A stretch of 64,000 nt of DNA from Roseospira visakhapatnamensis (lineage in GTDB: Bacteria; Pseudomonadota; Alphaproteobacteria; Rhodospirillales; Rhodospirillaceae), in the NCBI RefSeq assembly GCF_014197915.1, contig NZ_JACIGK010000003.1, positions 171,799 through 235,798 on the forward strand, given 5' to 3'. The notes beneath the pieces are model-generated. The model was given only the letters and a program-made list of their open reading frames with translations, did no database searches and was not told the origin of the DNA. This document shows, in pieces, positions 54,001 to 62,806 of this stretch (within the stretch, counting starts at the first letter, position 1; every line of letters starts with the position of its first letter). The position numbers were made by a program, and so were the translations under genes.

Positions 54001-55392
54001 ATGGCACCCGACCGTCTCAGCGTGTCCATGATGCATCGCGTTCTTTCGGGACCCCTCAGCCGTGTGTTCATGTCGCGATGGTTCGACCGGGTCAGGATGT
54101 CGGTCGTGCCGCGCGAGTTCCGGGCCGCGCGCGCCAGTGCCGTTGCCGCCGCGCAGCCGGACGTCGATGCGTTTCTGACAGAGTTGGGTCTCGACGGCGA
54201 CCGGGCCTCGCGTCTGCGGCCGCGCGCGAGGAGGGCGATGGCGGTGCTTGCCCGCCGCCACGCGGATCTGGCCGAGACCCAGCGGCGCTGGGATGACGTC
54301 TTCTGGGGTCACGCGACGGCCGACATGGCCACGCGGGTCGCGCTCGACCGGGAGCGCCGCCGGCGGTCCCAGGATGCGCGTAAGCCGGCATGGCTGTTTC
54401 GGTTCCTTGGCAACGAGCCGTCGGTCGCGGTGTGTCCGTTCGAGGTACCGCCCCCGCGCGAGACGCTGGCGGCGGTGAGTCCCTGGCTGGACGATCCCGA
54501 CGGCGTCTATGCCGCCCCGGCGGCCACCCCGCCGACCGAGATCTCCGCCGAGGTGCTCGGTCCGGCCGGACCGGAGTCCCTGATCCGGTTCGCGTCGCCC
54601 TCGCCGTTCATGGACGACCGGGTCACCGCGCGCGTCTACGGGCCGGAGGGGGGCGGGGCCGGCGCGCCGACCTTCATCTACGCCAGCGGCTTCGGGATGA
54701 TGTACGACCTGATCGCCTACTGGCCGGAAGAGGACTATGTCGCGCGACGGCTGGCGGCGCGCGGCATCCGGGTCATCCTGCCCGAATCCCCCTGGCACGG
54801 CCGGCGCGCGCCTCCCGGCTGTTTCAGCGGTCAGTCCTATCTGGCGCGCGCGCCGCTCAGTCTGGTGAAACTCTATGCGGCGCAGGCGTGCGAGACTGCG
54901 CACCTCGTCGCCTGGGCGCGGGCGCGGGGTTCGGCGAGAGTCGGGGTGGGCGGGTTCAGCCTCGGCGGCCTGGTCACGCAGCAGATCGCCTCGCGCTGTC
55001 GCCTCTGGCCCGAGGCGATGCGGCCCGACATGGCCTTCATCGGGGCCGGATCCACGCACATCGACCAGGTGGTGACGCGGGGTGACATTTCCAGGCTGCT
55101 CGGCCTGACCGATGCCGTCACGCGGGCCGGATGGACGGACGCGGACCTGCGGGCGTTACGGCCGGTGCTCGACCCCGGTCCCGAACCGGGCGTCGATCCG
55201 GACGCCATCCTGGCCTTCCTGGGCACGGAAGACCAGTCGACGCCCTATGGACAGGCGAAGCGGATGCTGGACGACTGGCGGGTGCCCGTCGCCAACCGCA
55301 TGGTCTTCGAGGCCGGGCACATCGCCCTCTACGCCCGGATCATCCGGGATGCCGCGCCGATTGAGCGCATCGCCCGGATGCTGACGGGGTAG
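54001..55392 (+). CDS. Alpha/beta hydrolase (ABHD18/DUF2048-like)
   Basis: A 463-residue protein with a helical N-terminal third and a C-terminal alpha/beta hydrolase domain. The oxyanion/strand region reads APTFIYASGFGMMYDL, followed by the conserved ILPESPWHGRRAP and CFSGQSYL, the nucleophile elbow in VGGFSLGGLVTQQIAS, and the acid and His near FLGTEDQSTP and VFEAGHIALYARII. The overall pattern resembles the ABHD18 group, whose substrates are poorly known. The ATG at 54001 has AAAGGAG five bases upstream. It follows the aldehyde dehydrogenase after 135 bp and could belong to the same regulon. Confidence 0.8.
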   Translation: MAPDRLSVSMMHRVLSGPLSRVFMSRWFDRVRMSVVPREFRAARASAVAAAQPDVDAFLTELGLDGDRASRLRPRARRAMAVLARRHADLAETQRRWDDVFWGHATADMATRVALDRERRRRSQDARKPAWLFRFLGNEPSVAVCPFEVPPPRETLAAVSPWLDDPDGVYAAPAATPPTEISAEVLGPAGPESLIRFASPSPFMDDRVTARVYGPEGGGAGAPTFIYASGFGMMYDLIAYWPEEDYVARRLAARGIRVILPESPWHGRRAPPGCFSGQSYLARAPLSLVKLYAAQACETAHLVAWARARGSARVGVGGFSLGGLVTQQIASRCRLWPEAMRPDMAFIGAGSTHIDQVVTRGDISRLLGLTDAVTRAGWTDADLRALRPVLDPGPEPGVDPDAILAFLGTEDQSTPYGQAKRMLDDWRVPVANRMVFEAGHIALYARIIRDAAPIERIARMLTG

Positions 55393-55404
55393 GCCGAGGC
55401 AGCC

Positions 55405-55432
55405 CGGCGGATGAGGGGGCCCTCATCCGCCG
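55405..55432. terminator. Bidirectional hairpin between convergent genes
   Basis: GGCGGATGAGGG (55406-55417) and CCCTCATCCGCC (55420-55431) form a 12-bp perfect stem, extended by one C-G pair, with a tight two-base gap. It lies between the hydrolase stop (55392) and the universal stress protein stop (55439). Position and strength suggest termination from both sides, though no U-tract is present. Confidence 0.65.
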
Positions 55433-55438
55433 CCGGCG

Positions 55439-56278
55439 TCAGTGGCCCATCATCACGGGCACGGTCATGTGGTTGAGGATGTGCCAGGTCGCTCCGCCGA
55501 GCACCAGTTCCCGCAGGCGCGACCGTCCGTAGGCGCCCATGACGATCAGGTCGGCGCCCGCGTCGCTGGCTCGCGACAGCAGCATGTTGCCGGCATCCAC
55601 CTCGTGGGCGACCACATGCTCGGCGATGGCATTGACACCGTGGCGCGCCAGGTGGCCGGCGATGTCGGCACCCGGGATCTCGCCGTGCCCGTGCACGCCG
55701 TTGTGGCGGGGGTTGATGACCAGCACGTGCACGGTCTTGGCCGCGCGCAGCAGCGGCAGCGCGTCGTTGACCGCGCGGGTGGCCTCGCGGCTGGCGTTCC
55801 AGGCCACCAGGACGGTGTCGCCGATGACCGGAAAGTGGCCGGCATGGGGGATGACGACGACGGGGCGTCCGGAATCCAGGATGACGTGATCGGCGGCCTC
55901 GCGCTCGTCGGCCATGTTGTCGTCGCGGCGATCGTACTGCCCGATGACCACCAGATCGCTGTAGCGGGCATGCAGCACCAGGGTCTCCAGCATCTCGCCT
56001 TCCGGGGTGCGGAACTCGGCGCTGACGCCGGTGGCGGTGACGGCCTCGTCAAACGCCGCCCGTGCCTTCGCCGCCGCCTCGTTGGCGAAGCGGCGTTGCG
56101 CCTGGGCGACCTCGGGACCCAACTGGGACATGACGAACTGGGGCACGTGGGGGGTGGTGCGGACGAACAACCCGGTCAGCCGGGCACCGTGCCGGGCCGC
56201 CAGGGCCGCCGCGGCCTCCAGCCGGGTCCCGCAGTGACGCGACGAGTCCACATGAACCAGGATATCCTTGAGGGACAT
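55439..56278 (-). CDS. Universal stress protein (tandem UspA domains)
   Basis: A 279-residue cytoplasmic protein with two USP folds. The first starts MSLKDILVHVDSSRHCGTRL; the second is around DTVLVAWNASREATRAVNDALPLL. The C-terminal nucleotide-binding loop GADLIVMGAYGRSRLRELVLGG (G-x2-G-x9-G type) suggests ATP binding. USPs help survival under stress or low oxygen, with targets unknown. The ATG at 56278 has GAAGGA upstream. Divergent from the patatin-like gene. Confidence 0.92.
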   Translation of the reverse strand: MSLKDILVHVDSSRHCGTRLEAAAALAARHGARLTGLFVRTTPHVPQFVMSQLGPEVAQAQRRFANEAAAKARAAFDEAVTATGVSAEFRTPEGEMLETLVLHARYSDLVVIGQYDRRDDNMADEREAADHVILDSGRPVVVIPHAGHFPVIGDTVLVAWNASREATRAVNDALPLLRAAKTVHVLVINPRHNGVHGHGEIPGADIAGHLARHGVNAIAEHVVAHEVDAGNMLLSRASDAGADLIVMGAYGRSRLRELVLGGATWHILNHMTVPVMMGH

Positions 56279-56687
56279 GAAAACGGTTCCTTCGCAATGT
56301 GTCCGGCGGAGGCGGCCCTCGGTGTCTGTCCGGAGGTCCCCGCAGGCACGCGACGGACGACGTGTCGCTCGGGGACGGAAACGCGGCGCGGTGCGGTTTC
56401 CCGGAGGGTCCGGACGGGCTCTCCGGGGGGCCAGGAGCCTCGGCAGGGCGAGAGGGTGCCCAAGCCACGGCCCCTCCGCAAGTCTAGACCCGGTGGGGAG
56501 GCGGCGGAACCGCGTTGCCGGCGATCCTGGGATCCGGAAAGAGCACGCGTCGCGGGCGCCCGGGGGGAGGGGCCGCCGGCCGTGTCCGGGGGACCGCGAA
56601 AAGCCGGATACCCGATGTCGACAGGGGCCGGTTGCGCGCCGTCGGGGGATGGGCGACCATGTGGCCCGTCTCGTTGGAGTCCCCGCC
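56279..56687. other. Divergent intergenic region
   Basis: About 410 bp between the universal stress protein and the patatin-like lipoprotein. It must carry both promoters, but I saw no clear boxes or repeats. The patatin frame is open across it without gene-like sequence. Confidence 0.35.
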
Positions 56688-57977
56688 ATGGTCCCCCCGA
56701 TCACCACGCCCGGTCCGACGCGCGGGCCGGTCCGACGGTCCTTTTGTCGTCGCGTCCTTCTGGGGATGGCCCTTGCCGGGGTGATCGCGGGGTGTTCGAC
56801 CCTGACGCCGATCCGCAGTCCCGTGCCCGACGCCGCCTTGGAGCGCGCCACCGTGGGCGGTGTCACCGAGGTGCGTCAGTGGGGCGACGAGGTGCCCCCG
56901 AACGCCGACGCGCTGGTGACCCGCATGCGGGAGCGGCTGTTGCGGCGCTACGAGGAGCAGGGGCGCCCCGAGGAGGGCCTGTCCACCGCCGTCCTGGCGC
57001 TCTCCGGCGGGGCCTGGGACGGCGCCTACAGCGCCGGCGTGCTCAATGGCTGGACCGCCTGCGGCACGCGTCCCACCTTCTCCGTCGTCACCGGCATCAG
57101 CACCGGGGCCCTGGTCGCGCCGTTCGCGTTCCTGGGGCCGGCCTGGGACGACCAGTTGCGCGAGGCGTTCACCGCTCCGGAGGTTGGGGAGATCCTGGCT
57201 CTGGCGCCGCTGCGGGCGCTGTTCGGCGCCTTGTCGCTGGGCGAGTCCCCGCCGATCGAGCGCCTGGTGCGGCGCTTCGCCTCCCAGGAGATGCTGGATG
57301 CCATCGGCGCCGCGCACCGCGACGGGCGCCGGCTGCTGATCGGCACCACCAACCTGGACGCCGAACGCCCGGTGGTCTGGGACATCGGTGCCCTGGCCAA
57401 TAGCCGCCTTCCCAATCGCCTGATCCTGTTCCGCAAGATCATGCTGGCCTCGTCGGCGGTGCCGGGGGCCTTTCCGCCGGTGTTCTTCGACGTGACGGTG
57501 GATGGCCGGACCTATCAGGAACTGCATGTGGATGGCGGCGTCCTGACCTCCATCTTCGGGATTCCCGTGCAACTGGACATCTCGCGCGTGCGGACCATGC
57601 CGTTCCCGCACACCCTGTCCCTCTACATGCTGCAGAACAACAAGCTGGGGCCGGACCGCCGGGTGGTGGACCTGCGCCTGGGGAGTATCCTGGCGAAGAC
57701 GGCGAGCGCCCTGATTCGGTCGCAGACCCGGGGTGACCTCTATCGCCTGTGGGTCTCGGCGCAGAAGCACGGATTCGCCTTCCGCCTGGGCTACGTTCCG
57801 GCCGACTTCGACGCCGGCGTGGCGGCCGGCTTCAACCCCGTCTACATGGGACGGCTGTACACCCTGGGCTATGCGCAGGCCCGGGCGGGCTATCCGTGGC
57901 GGACCGCGCCGCCGGGCCTGGAGAACGATGGGGAAGCGCCGGTGAGCCGCATGCCTTGCCGCGACGAGGGGTCATGA
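56688..57977 (+). CDS. Patatin-like phospholipase, predicted lipoprotein
   Basis: A 429-residue patatin-family lipid hydrolase. The signal peptide ends in a lipobox (ALAGVIAGCS), so it should be anchored in a membrane facing the periplasm. Catalytic features: oxyanion loop LSGGAWDGAYSAG, nucleophile VTGISTGALVAPFAFLG (G-x-S-x-G) and the Asp of the dyad in ELHVDGGVLTSIF. The ATG at 56688 has GGAG eight bases upstream. A conserved C-terminal part (FNPVYMGRLYTLGYAQA) is shared with similar proteobacterial lipoproteins. It converges on the sulfotransferase-like gene with a 16-bp gap. Confidence 0.9.
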   Translation: MVPPITTPGPTRGPVRRSFCRRVLLGMALAGVIAGCSTLTPIRSPVPDAALERATVGGVTEVRQWGDEVPPNADALVTRMRERLLRRYEEQGRPEEGLSTAVLALSGGAWDGAYSAGVLNGWTACGTRPTFSVVTGISTGALVAPFAFLGPAWDDQLREAFTAPEVGEILALAPLRALFGALSLGESPPIERLVRRFASQEMLDAIGAAHRDGRRLLIGTTNLDAERPVVWDIGALANSRLPNRLILFRKIMLASSAVPGAFPPVFFDVTVDGRTYQELHVDGGVLTSIFGIPVQLDISRVRTMPFPHTLSLYMLQNNKLGPDRRVVDLRLGSILAKTASALIRSQTRGDLYRLWVSAQKHGFAFRLGYVPADFDAGVAAGFNPVYMGRLYTLGYAQARAGYPWRTAPPGLENDGEAPVSRMPCRDEGS

Positions 57978-57993
57978 GCCCGCGCCGCCGGCG

Positions 57994-58902
57994 TCACGAG
58001 TCGTCCCGGTCCGGCCGGGGCGGGGATCCGCCGGGCGTTTCCGGATCGTTGGCGGCCACGGCGCGGCGGAACCAGGCCAGCAGGCCCGGCCGCGTCGCCG
58101 TCCGCCCGGCGCCTTTCGCGCCGCGCCGGGGAGTGGCCGGCAACAGGCCGTTCTGGCGATGCCAGACCGACAGATCGCGTCCCAGATAGTCCTCGAACGC
58201 CCGGATGCGGGGCGTGAAATGCGCCACCAGATGGGCGTGCAGCGACGGCCGGATGGAGTCCCCGGGACCGTGGGTCGACGCATCGGCCAGGGTTTCGTCG
58301 GGCATGTCGTCGAACGGGCGCGGATCGATGCCGATATGCCGGGCGCAGCGTTTCAGGACACCGCGCGGGTCGGCCAGGACGTCGTCGAACAGCTCCACAT
58401 GAATGTGGTCGCGCGGGTACACGCCGGTCCAGCGCCTCAGACAGTGTTCATAGTCGCTCTGTACACTCGACGCCCGGGAGTGGAAGTGGTCGATGAACCA
58501 GGCATCGGAGGCGTCCTCCAGCGTCATCTCGGCGCGCGCCAGCGCGATTCGGGCCGATGACCAGGCGCGGCGCACCGGATTGCGGATCAGGTAGACGATC
58601 CTGATGTCCGGGAGGGTCTCGTGCATTGCGTGGATCACCGCCGGCTCCAGGCCGGCGTAGGTCGCGGTGATCTCGCCGGCGGGGCGCCCATCGGTGTTGG
58701 CCGCGAAGTGGCCGCGATACCAGTCCAGACCCCGGTGCCGATGCCGGTCCCAGAAGTGCAGGTCCTTGGGACCGTCGGAGGGACCGTCGGAGGGGCCGTC
58801 GGGGGGACCTTCGGGCATGTACAGGCCCGGGTGACGGCGCAGGTTGGCGTCCAGCCACGGTGTGCCGCAGGTCTGAGCGCCGATACCGAGGAACGTCAAC
58901 AT
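57994..58902 (-). CDS. Sulfotransferase-family protein lacking the usual PAPS-loop lysine
   Basis: A roughly 302-residue protein with the fold of bacterial sulfotransferases: N-terminal LGIGAQTCGTPWL in place of the usual G-A-Q-K-(A/C)-G-T-T-W-L, a middle RIVYLIRNPVRRAWSSA (3'-phosphate-binding block with Arg and Ser) and HIHVELFDDVLADPRGVL. The lysine that binds PAPS sulfate is threonine and the following Thr is Pro, so activity is doubtful. A 12-bp DNA repeat encodes GPSDGPSDGP near residue 33. Start at 58902 (GGGAG nine bases upstream) or at 58908. Confidence 0.8.
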   Translation of the reverse strand: MLTFLGIGAQTCGTPWLDANLRRHPGLYMPEGPPDGPSDGPSDGPKDLHFWDRHRHRGLDWYRGHFAANTDGRPAGEITATYAGLEPAVIHAMHETLPDIRIVYLIRNPVRRAWSSARIALARAEMTLEDASDAWFIDHFHSRASSVQSDYEHCLRRWTGVYPRDHIHVELFDDVLADPRGVLKRCARHIGIDPRPFDDMPDETLADASTHGPGDSIRPSLHAHLVAHFTPRIRAFEDYLGRDLSVWHRQNGLLPATPRRGAKGAGRTATRPGLLAWFRRAVAANDPETPGGSPPRPDRDDS

Positions 58903-59414
58903 GGCCATGGGCTCCCGATCCAGACGTCGAGGGAGCACCCGCCAGGAAGGACGGCCCCCCAGGCCACCGTCCCCGCGCGGGGCGGGGACTCCAAGGGACG
59001 ACTCATGATGCCCGGTGACGACGTGCATGGGTGAGCGTCCCTGATACCGAGACCCCCGGCCGCTGGCAAGTCCGCCTCTGACCGGGTTGGAGACACCGCG
59101 ATCGCCGCCGCCTGCCCGAGACGCCCTTTCTTTGAGGTCGTGCCAACGGCCATCGACCATGACCGATGACGTCCGTGGCCGGCCCGCTCCCCCATCGCTG
59201 GTATCGCATCATTTTCATTGTCAATGCGAGTTCTGTGGTCGCCTTGGGGCCCGCAAGGGGGTACCTTGGCGGGTGCCACGGTCTTGATAACCCTGAAGGT
59301 GGGTGCCGTGCGTGGCGCCGTCCGGGCGCGGGCCGGTCACACGGATGGTCCGGGACCGGGTGGTGGCGCGTGACGGGCGTCGCCGGGGCCGGACCGGCGG
59401 GACAGGACCATGCG
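58903..59414. other. Divergent intergenic region with repeat copy 3
   Basis: About 510 bp between the sulfotransferase-like gene and galE. It holds the 40-nt repeat at 59142-59181 and, 24 bp later, an AT-rich stretch (TCGCATCATTTTCATTGTCAA, 59204-59224) that is the most promoter-like sequence here. On the minus strand it reads as hexamers GACAAT-GAAAAT-GATGCG, vaguely Fur-like. The galE frame is open into this region without a start signal. No other gene seen. Confidence 0.4.
59142..59181 (+). repeat. 40-nt intergenic repeat, copy 3
   Basis: Starts GCCAACGGCCATCGACCATG and ends GTCCGTGGCCG; aligned without gaps it agrees with copy 2 at 31 of 40 positions, and like copy 2 it is followed by GCCCGC. 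The palindromic core is less perfect than in the other two. Confidence 0.7.
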
Positions 59415-60419
59415 ATGACCAAACCGACCATCCTGGTCACCGGCGGGGCCGGTTTCATCGGCAGCCAGGTGTGCAAGACGCTGGCGGCGGCGGGCTTCCT
59501 GCCGGTGGCCTACGACAATCTGAGCAACGGCTATGCCTGGGCGGTGCGCTGGGGACCGCTGGAGCGGGGCGACCTGCGCGATGGCGCGGGCCTCCGCGAC
59601 GTGTTGCGCCGTCACCGGCCGGCGGCGGTGATGCACTTCGCCGCGCTGATCGAGGTGGGCGAGTCGGTGCGTGATCCGGCCCGCTTCTACGACACCAACG
59701 TGGCGGGATCGCTGAGCCTCCTGGAGGCCATGCGGGCCGAGGGGGTGGATGATCTGATCTTTTCCAGCACGGCGGCGGTCTATGGCATGCCGGCGCACAC
59801 GCCGGTGGTCGAGACCCTGCCGCTGCGGCCCATCAATCCCTATGGCGTCACCAAAATGGTGATCGAATCCATGCTGGCCGACTACGCCGCCGCCTATGGT
59901 CTGCGATTCGGGACGCTGCGCTACTTCAACGCCGCCGGCGGTGATCCCGAGGCGGACATCGGCGAGGCGCACGACCCCGAGAGCCACCTGATTCCCCTGG
60001 TGCTGGACGTGGCGCTGGGCGTGCGGCCGGAGATCGCCATCTTCGGGGATGACTACCCCACGCCCGACGGTACCTGCGTGCGGGATTACATCCACGTCTG
60101 CGATCTGGCCCGGGCGCACTTGCTGGCGTTGCGGCGGTTGCTGGACGGCGGGGAGTCGCTGACCGTCAACCTGGGCAACGGGGCCGGCCATTCGGTGCGC
60201 GAGGTGATCGAGACGGCCCGCCGGGTCACCGGCCATCCGGTGCCGGCGCGTCTGGCGCCGCCCCGGCCGGGCGATCCGCCGGTGCTGGTGGCGGACTGTG
60301 CCCGCGCGGTCGCCGACCTGGGATGGCGGCAGGAGCGGGCGGCGCTGGACGTCATCGTCGCCGACGCCTGGAGATGGCGCCAGCGCTGGCGGGCATCGCC
60401 TCCGGTGGACGCGCGCTGA
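59415..60419 (+). CDS. galE: UDP-glucose 4-epimerase
   Basis: A 334-residue extended short-chain dehydrogenase interconverting UDP-glucose and UDP-galactose. NAD-binding motif LVTGGAGFIGSQ, the serine in IFSSTAAVYG, the catalytic Y-x3-K in NPYGVTKMVIE, and late motifs LRYFNAAGGDPEADIGE, PDGTCVRDYIHV and NLGNGAGHSVREVI are all present. The ATG at 59415 has AGGA eight bases upstream and begins MTKPTILVTGG, the family N-terminus. It supplies galactose units for surface polysaccharide and balances the UDP-glucose pool used by the cellulose synthase elsewhere in this window. Confidence 0.96.
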   Translation: MTKPTILVTGGAGFIGSQVCKTLAAAGFLPVAYDNLSNGYAWAVRWGPLERGDLRDGAGLRDVLRRHRPAAVMHFAALIEVGESVRDPARFYDTNVAGSLSLLEAMRAEGVDDLIFSSTAAVYGMPAHTPVVETLPLRPINPYGVTKMVIESMLADYAAAYGLRFGTLRYFNAAGGDPEADIGEAHDPESHLIPLVLDVALGVRPEIAIFGDDYPTPDGTCVRDYIHVCDLARAHLLALRRLLDGGESLTVNLGNGAGHSVREVIETARRVTGHPVPARLAPPRPGDPPVLVADCARAVADLGWRQERAALDVIVADAWRWRQRWRASPPVDAR

Positions 60420-60454
60420 AGGGGGCCGCCGACGCCCCGGCCCAGTGCGCGCCG

Positions 60455-60925
60455 TCAGTCCACCTCGTCGCGGGCCACTTCGGGCCCCCAGTCCTCGACC
60501 AGCTGCTGTTGCTGGGCCTTCAGCTTGGCGATGCGGTGGTCGGAGGTCATCTGCACGAAGGCGCCGATGATCTGCGGCGTGGTCAGGAACACCACCCATC
60601 CCACCGCCGCCGCCCCGAGAATGAGCATCATCGTGAACACGTCGGTCATGATGGCGATGGCCCGTTCCAGGGTATGGCCCTCGAACCACAACTCGAACAG
60701 GGCGGGGGCCAGCCCGGCGAAGTTCAGGCCCCCCACGCACAACCAACCGGTTCGGCTGGCCGAGCGGTCCACCACCAGGGCGACCCCCGTGGGCAGCATG
60801 GCCACGGTGACCAGCAGGACGGTCGGAAGGAACAGAAACAGCCCCGTCGCGAACATCAGCAGGGCGCCGACCTTGGCTGCCATGCCCATGCTTGCCGCGT
60901 CGCTCTTGGAGGACCCTGAGACCAT
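60455..60925 (-). CDS. Membrane protein of unknown function (156 aa)
   Basis: Three to four hydrophobic helices (VGALLMFATGLFLFLPTVLLVTVAML; TGWLCVGGLNFAGLAPALFEL; VFTMMLILGAAAVGWVVFLTTPQIIGAF) followed by a charged, Gln-rich C-terminus (KLKAQQQQLVEDWGPEVARDEVD) likely in the cytoplasm. I do not recognise the family. The ATG at 60925 has a weak AGGGAAA site. It converges with galE (35-bp gap) and a 199-bp gap without features separates it from the maturation protease on its other side. Confidence 0.7.
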   Translation of the reverse strand: MVSGSSKSDAASMGMAAKVGALLMFATGLFLFLPTVLLVTVAMLPTGVALVVDRSASRTGWLCVGGLNFAGLAPALFELWFEGHTLERAIAIMTDVFTMMLILGAAAVGWVVFLTTPQIIGAFVQMTSDHRIAKLKAQQQQLVEDWGPEVARDEVD

Positions 60926-61124
60926 GCGCGCCGTTTCCCTGCCCTTCTGGTCCGGTCCTCTCTGGACGGTTCGAAATCGGAGGCTCGGTGAGCCCAACCA
61001 AGAATATCCCGGAACGGGGATGGGTGAAACCGCTCTTTCGGCCGGGGACGATCGTCGTGGATCCGATCCGGGGTCGGATCCCCGGTCGTGCGGCGGCGGG
61101 CGATCCGGGCTCCGACGGTCTCCG

Positions 61125-61625
61125 TCATGGTCCCATCATGGTCCCATCACGGATCGTGGGGCAGGGGAGCATGCGGCAAGCGGACTCAACCAGGGCGGGC
61201 AGGGCGTCCCGCACCGCCGGAGACAGCGGCGCGCCCAGGCGCCAGGTCTCTCCTTGCAGACCGAGCAGGGTCAGGGAGGCGGGCAGGCGCCCCAGGACAC
61301 GCGCCAGCGCCACCGCCTCGCCCACCCCGAAGGCATGGGACGAACTGCGGAACAGGCCCGCCCGCGGCGGACCATCATCGGCGGTGACGCGGACCAGCGT
61401 TCCCGGTGGGCGGCCGGCCTCCAGCGCGTCCAGCACCAGCACCCGGGAGCGTCCCTCCCACAGGGCCATCAGGCCCAGTCCCTCGCCATGGTGGGGACGG
61501 CACTCGACCGCGTCGCCGGGCACCGCCGCCGCCAGCCGTTCCAGCGCCGCCAGCCCCAGCGCGTCGTCGCCCCGGTGCGGCTGGCCGACGCCGATCACCA
61601 GCGGCCGGTCGCCGGCGCGCGGCAT
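61125..61625 (-). CDS. Hydrogenase maturation protease homologue
   Basis: A 166-residue HybD/HycI-family endopeptidase. These proteins cleave the C-terminus of the [NiFe]-hydrogenase large subunit after nickel insertion. The N-terminal motif VIGVGQPHRGDDALG has the metal-binding acid at the second Asp (usual G-N is G-Q here); the second ligand is in VLVLDALEAG and the third in SSHAFGVGEAVAL. The LSPAV segment near the end is also typical. It starts 11 bp after the mtnA stop, so it is in that operon. No hydrogenase structural genes are in the window. Confidence 0.85.
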   Translation of the reverse strand: MPRAGDRPLVIGVGQPHRGDDALGLAALERLAAAVPGDAVECRPHHGEGLGLMALWEGRSRVLVLDALEAGRPPGTLVRVTADDGPPRAGLFRSSSHAFGVGEAVALARVLGRLPASLTLLGLQGETWRLGAPLSPAVRDALPALVESACRMLPCPTIRDGTMMGP

Positions 61626-61636
61626 GGGCGCCCCCT

Positions 61637-62746
61637 CTACTCGGCCGCCGCCGTGGCGCGCTCCGGGAACAGGCCGGCGAGGCCCTCGGCGCTGGCCGGG
61701 CAGACGCCGCGCTCGGTGATCAGGCCGGTGACCAGGCGTGCCGGGGTGACGTCGAAGGCCGGGTTGGCCGCCGGGCTGCCCTCCGGGGTGACCGTGATCC
61801 AGGCGGTGTCACCCGAGTCCAGGCGCCCCCACAGGCGGCAGACCTCGCCCGCGCCACGATCCTCGATCGGGATCTCGGCGACGCCATCGGCGACGGTCCA
61901 GTCGATGGTCGGGCTCGGCAGGGCCACATAGAAGGGCACGCCGTTGTCCCGGGCCGCCAGGGCCTTGAGGTAGGTGCCGATCTTGTTGCAGACGTCGCCC
62001 GTGGCCGTGGTGCGATCGGTGCCGACGATACAGGCGTCCACCAGGCCGTGCTGCATCATGTGGCCGCCGGCGTTGTCCACGATCACCGTGTGCGGCACGC
62101 CGTGCTGATTCAGTTCCCAGGCGGTGAGGCTGGCGCCCTGGTTGCGCGGCCGGGTTTCGTCCACCCAGACGTGAATGGGCAGGCCGGCGTCATGGGCCTT
62201 GTAGATGGGGGCCAGCGCCGTTCCCCAATCCACCGTGGCCAGCCAGCCGGCATTGCAATGGGTGAGGACGTTGAAACGATCCGGGCGGCCCTTGCGGTCC
62301 CACAGGTCGCGGAAGACGGAGAGGCCATGGTCGCCGATGGCCTCGTTCAGGCGTACGTCCTCGTCACAGAGGGCGACGGCCCGGGCGCGGGCGGCGACGG
62401 CGCGCTCGTCCGCCGGCAGCGGCGCCAGCAGGGCCCGCATCTCGTCCAGCGCCCAGCGCAGGTTCACGGCCGTCGGGCGGGTCGCGTACAGGCGGTCATA
62501 GGCGATGGTCAGGCCGGCGTCGGAGGCGTCGGCGCGCATGGCCAGCGCCAGTCCATGGGCGGCGGTGGCCCCGATCAGCGGCGCGCCGCGCACCAGCATG
62601 GCCTTGATGGCGTGGCAGGCGTCGTCCAGGTCGGTCAGGTGGGCGACCTCGAACACATGGGGCAGGCGGGTCTGGTCGATGATCTCCACCGTCGCGCCGT
62701 CCTCGGCCAGCCAGATGGTGCGCGTGGGGGTGCCGTTGACGTTCAT
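61637..62746 (-). CDS. mtnA: S-methyl-5-thioribose-1-phosphate isomerase
   Basis: A 369-residue isomerase of the methionine salvage or MTA-DHAP shunt, converting methylthioribose-1-phosphate to methylthioribulose-1-phosphate. Signatures: [21 protein letters not shown], the catalytic Cys in [16 protein letters not shown], the Asp in [20 protein letters not shown] and the late [10 protein letters not shown] and [20 protein letters not shown]. In Rhodospirillum rubrum this enzyme feeds a pathway that recycles MTA via isoprenoid or ethylene branches; which branch applies here cannot be seen. Starts at 62746. Confidence 0.96.
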   Translation of the reverse strand: MNVNGTPTRTIWLAEDGATVEIIDQTRLPHVFEVAHLTDLDDACHAIKAMLVRGAPLIGATAAHGLALAMRADASDAGLTIAYDRLYATRPTAVNLRWALDEMRALLAPLPADERAVAARARAVALCDEDVRLNEAIGDHGLSVFRDLWDRKGRPDRFNVLTHCNAGWLATVDWGTALAPIYKAHDAGLPIHVWVDETRPRNQGASLTAWELNQHGVPHTVIVDNAGGHMMQHGLVDACIVGTDRTTATGDVCNKIGTYLKALAARDNGVPFYVALPSPTIDWTVADGVAEIPIEDRGAGEVCRLWGRLDSGDTAWITVTPEGSPAANPAFDVTPARLVTGLITERGVCPASAEGLAGLFPERATAAAE

Positions 62747-62806
62747 GGGCGTGTCCTCCGTCGGGGCTCCGGAGCGTCTCGTCCGGGTTTGTGGGCGGGA
62801 GTCGGA

